Source of the DNA: Actinospica sp035712985
Lineage (GTDB): Bacteria; Actinomycetota; Actinomycetes; Streptomycetales; Catenulisporaceae
Reading direction: 5' to 3'
Assembly (NCBI GenBank): GCA_035712985.1
Contig: DASTAE010000157.1
Location: 1 to 6,994 of the forward strand
DNA length: 6,994 bases
Shown: positions 5,271 through 6,994 of the stretch, piece by piece
Position numbering within the stretch: the stretch's first letter is position 1
Layout: every line of letters starts with the position of its first letter
Notes under the pieces: model-generated
Databases searched by the model: none
The model's input: the letters and a program-made list of their open reading frames with translations, nothing else
Told to the model about the DNA's origin: nothing
Position numbers and translations under genes: made by a program

Positions 5271-5498
5271 CTACTTGTAGGCGATTCCGATGCCGACGAT
5301 GCACGCCAGCCAGACCACCGAGAGCACGATCGTGATGCGGTCGAGGTTCTTCTCGACCACCGAGGAGCCGCCGTGCTGCGAGGTGAATCCGCCGCCGAAC
5401 ATGTCGGAAAGGCCGCCGCCCTTGCCCTTGTGCAGCAGGACGAACAGGATCAGCAGCAGGCTGGTGACACCCAGGATGATCTCAAGGGCGAGGATCAC
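5271..5498 (-). CDS. secG: Preprotein translocase subunit SecG
   Basis: This 75-residue membrane protein is the small accessory subunit of the SecYEG channel, which it joins to help SecA-driven protein export across the cytoplasmic membrane. Two transmembrane helices are visible (about residues 2-22 and 55-73). They are separated by the conserved glycine-rich loop KGKGGGLSDMFGGG (24-37), which is the family hallmark, and by a short polar stretch ending in EKNLDRIT. Length is typical for actinobacterial SecG. The GTG at 5498 begins directly at the first membrane helix; the purine stretch GAGAAGAGA lies just upstream. The gene lies between tpiA and rbpA on the same strand, an arrangement common in actinomycetes, with hairpins on both sides suggesting partly independent mRNA segments. 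Confidence 0.95.
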   Translation of the reverse strand: MILALEIILGVTSLLLILFVLLHKGKGGGLSDMFGGGFTSQHGGSSVVEKNLDRITIVLSVVWLACIVGIGIAYK

Positions 5499-5526
5499 GG
5501 GGATCTCTTCTCTCGACGTGGCAGTT

Positions 5527-5556
5527 GGCGGCTGTCGGGTGCGTCCAACAGCCGCC
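5527..5556 (-). terminator. Hairpin between tpiA and secG, secG-proximal
   Basis: GGCGGCTGT (5527-5535) and ACAGCCGCC (5548-5556) form a perfect 9-bp stem with a 12-nt loop. It is the second of two strong hairpins in the tpiA-secG gap. It may act in termination, attenuation or protection of the upstream mRNA 3' end. The structure is seen; the role is inferred. Confidence 0.5.
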
Positions 5557-5565
5557 CTAGACTAC

Positions 5566-5589
5566 CTGGTCCCGCCGGTGCGGGACCAG
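5566..5589 (-). terminator. Hairpin terminator directly after tpiA
   Basis: CTGGTCCCG (5566-5574) and CGGGACCAG (5581-5589) form a perfect 9-bp stem with a 6-nt loop, starting five bases after the tpiA stop on the minus strand. Compact shape and position fit an intrinsic, T-tract-poor actinomycete terminator for the pgk-tpiA transcript. Confidence 0.65.
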
Positions 5590-5594
5590 TACGG

Positions 5595-6383
5595 CTACGC
5601 GACGGCGCTGTCCCGGTACCGGATGATCCGGACGAAATCGTCCGGGTCCAGCGAGGCGCCGCCGATGAGGGCGCCGTCCACGTCCTTCTCGGCCATGATG
5701 CCGGCCGCGTTGGAGCCCTTCACGGAGCCGCCGTAGAGGATCCGGGTGGCCTCGGCGGTCTCGGCGTCGTACAGCTCGGCGAGCTTCGCGCGGATCGAGC
5801 CGATGACCTCCTGCGCGTCGGCCGGGGTGGCCACCTCGCCGGTGCCGATCGCCCAGACCGGCTCGTAGGCCAGCACGGACTTGCGCACCTGCTCGGCGGT
5901 CAGGCCGGCCAGCGAGCCGGTGAGCTGCTCCTCGCAGTGCGCGAGGTGCCCGTTCTCCTGGCGCACGTGCAGCTTCTCGCCGAAGCAGATGATCGGGGAG
6001 ATCTCGTGCTTGAGCGCGATCGCCGCCTTGGCCGCGACCTCGGCGTCGGTCTCGCCGTGGTACTCGCGCCGCTCGGAGTGCCCGACGACCACGTAGGAGC
6101 ACTTCAGCTTCGCCAGCATCGCGGCCGAGATCTCGCCGGTGTAGGCGCCCGACTCGTGCTTCGAGACGTCCTGCGCGCCGTACTTGATCTTGAACTTGTC
6201 GCCGTCCACGAGGGTCTGGATCGAGCGCAGGTCGGTGAACGGCGCGAGCACCGCCACCTCCACCGCCGCGTGGTCCTTGTCGTTGAGGGCGTAGGCGATC
6301 TTCTGAACGTGGGCGATGGCCTCGAAGTGGTTGAGGTTCATCTTCCAGTTGCCCGCCATGAGCGGGGTGCGTGCGGTGCTCAC
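5595..6383 (-). CDS. tpiA: Triosephosphate isomerase
   Basis: This 262-residue cytosolic enzyme interconverts dihydroxyacetone phosphate and glyceraldehyde 3-phosphate in glycolysis and gluconeogenesis. All catalytic landmarks are present: Asn12 and Lys14 in AGNWKMN, the electrophile His102 in VVVGHSERR, and the base Glu174 in AYEPVWAIGTG, followed by the flexible loop-6 segment GTGEVATP. The phosphate-binding end is seen in LYGGSVKGSN and IGGASLDPDDF. Length is normal for a TIM barrel of this family. The GTG at 6383 gives the usual short lead of about eight residues before the first beta strand. Only four bases separate it from the pgk stop, so the two glycolytic genes are co-transcribed and probably translationally coupled. 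Nothing is missing or unusual. Confidence 0.97.
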   Translation of the reverse strand: MSTARTPLMAGNWKMNLNHFEAIAHVQKIAYALNDKDHAAVEVAVLAPFTDLRSIQTLVDGDKFKIKYGAQDVSKHESGAYTGEISAAMLAKLKCSYVVVGHSERREYHGETDAEVAAKAAIALKHEISPIICFGEKLHVRQENGHLAHCEEQLTGSLAGLTAEQVRKSVLAYEPVWAIGTGEVATPADAQEVIGSIRAKLAELYDAETAEATRILYGGSVKGSNAAGIMAEKDVDGALIGGASLDPDDFVRIIRYRDSAVA

Positions 6384-6387
6384 TTAC

Positions 6388-6994
6388 TCAGCCTTCCAGA
6401 ACGGAGATACCGGGCAGGTCCTTGCCCTCGAGATACTCGAGGGAGGCGCCGCCGCCGGTGGAGATGTGGCCGAAGGCGGCCTCGTCGAAGCCCAGGGCGC
6501 GCACGGCCGCGGCCGAGTCGCCGCCGCCGACCACGGTGAACGCCTGGGAGTCGATCAGGCCCTGGGCCACGGCGCGGGTGCCGTTCGCGAAGGCGTCCAT
6601 CTCGAACACGCCCATCGGGCCGTTCCAGAACACCGTGCGCGCGTCGGCGAGCTTCGCGGCGAACAGCTTGCCGGACTCGGGGCCGATGTCCAGGCCGATC
6701 CGGTCGGCCGGGATCGCGTCGGCGGCCACCACGGCGTGCTCGGCGTCCGCGGCGAAGGCGGTGGCGGCGACGATGTCGACCGGCAGCACGATCTCGACGC
6801 CCGCGTCCTTGGCCCGCTCCAGGTAGCCGACCACGGTCTCGAGCTGGTCCTGCTCGAGCAGCGACTTGCCGACCTCGTGGCCCTGGGCCTTGAGGAAGGT
6901 GAAGACCATGCCGCCGCCGATCAGGATCCGGTCGGCCTTGTCCAGCAGGTTGTCGATGACGCCGAGCTTGTCGGAGACCTTCGAGCCGCCGAGC
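6388..6994 (-). CDS. pgk: Phosphoglycerate kinase (3' part, C-terminal domain)
   Basis: The frame is open to the right edge, so only the 201 C-terminal residues are visible, roughly half of a normal phosphoglycerate kinase. The enzyme transfers phosphate from 1,3-bisphosphoglycerate to ADP in glycolysis. Visible landmarks, numbered from the window edge, are LGGSKVSDKLGVIDNLL (1-17), LIGGGMVFTFLKAQG (24-38), VFWNGPMGVFE (121-131), VVGGGDSAAAV (154-164) and HISTGGGASLEYL (176-188). These form the nucleotide-binding domain and hinge. A Met at 6909 is internal and not the start, because the conserved GGSKVSDK segment lies upstream of it. gap would be expected further upstream on this strand in actinomycetes, beyond the window. 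Confidence 0.96.
   Translation of the reverse strand, partial: LGGSKVSDKLGVIDNLLDKADRILIGGGMVFTFLKAQGHEVGKSLLEQDQLETVVGYLERAKDAGVEIVLPVDIVAATAFAADAEHAVVAADAIPADRIGLDIGPESGKLFAAKLADARTVFWNGPMGVFEMDAFANGTRAVAQGLIDSQAFTVVGGGDSAAAVRALGFDEAAFGHISTGGGASLEYLEGKDLPGISVLEG

Noticed and set aside
5217..6539. Long plus-strand open frame (440 codons) opposite secG, tpiA and pgk
   Set aside because: It is the antisense shadow of three strongly supported genes and has no coherent domain.

Overview
The window is chromosomal DNA from a high-GC actinomycete. Evidence is the GC-saturated third codon positions, frequent GTG/TTG starts, and the actinobacterial proteins OpcA and RbpA. The flanking gene order resembles the carbon-metabolism and protein-export locus known from Streptomyces and relatives. 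The genus cannot be fixed from the sequence alone.

Left part, plus strand (1-1606): the 3' end of opcA (assembly factor of glucose-6-phosphate dehydrogenase) overlaps by 4 bp the TTG start of a 6-phosphogluconolactonase gene. These are two consecutive contributors to the oxidative pentose phosphate pathway. A strong hairpin at 1622-1662 probably ends this transcript.

Middle part (1690-4744): this looks like an accessory block set between core genes. It begins with a two-gene type II toxin-antitoxin module: a Phd/YefM-type antitoxin followed directly by a RelE/ParE-type toxin. Its AT-rich promoter contains TGTACA-type repeats and appears to give a leaderless antitoxin mRNA. Next comes a cobalamin riboswitch and, under its control, a NiCoT-family nickel/cobalt permease, most likely a cobalt importer for B12 synthesis. 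A small hairpin covers the permease ribosome-binding site. The permease gene ends tail-to-tail, with a 4-bp overlap, against a minus-strand DUF2332 gene whose product has methyltransferase-like sequence features but no known function.

Right part, minus strand (4786-6994): read in the direction of transcription, the order is pgk (partial), tpiA, secG, rbpA, then the DUF2332 gene. pgk and tpiA are 4 bp apart and form a glycolytic operon. Two perfect 9-bp hairpins lie between tpiA and secG. A third structured region separates secG from rbpA, whose upstream region has weak promoter candidates.

Most of the window is ordinary core metabolism. The parts worth a second look are the riboswitch-permease unit, the leaderless toxin-antitoxin promoter/operator, and the DUF2332 protein. 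I saw no CRISPR array, tRNA, rRNA, insertion sequence or clear attachment site, and no strong evidence for an entirely new system.
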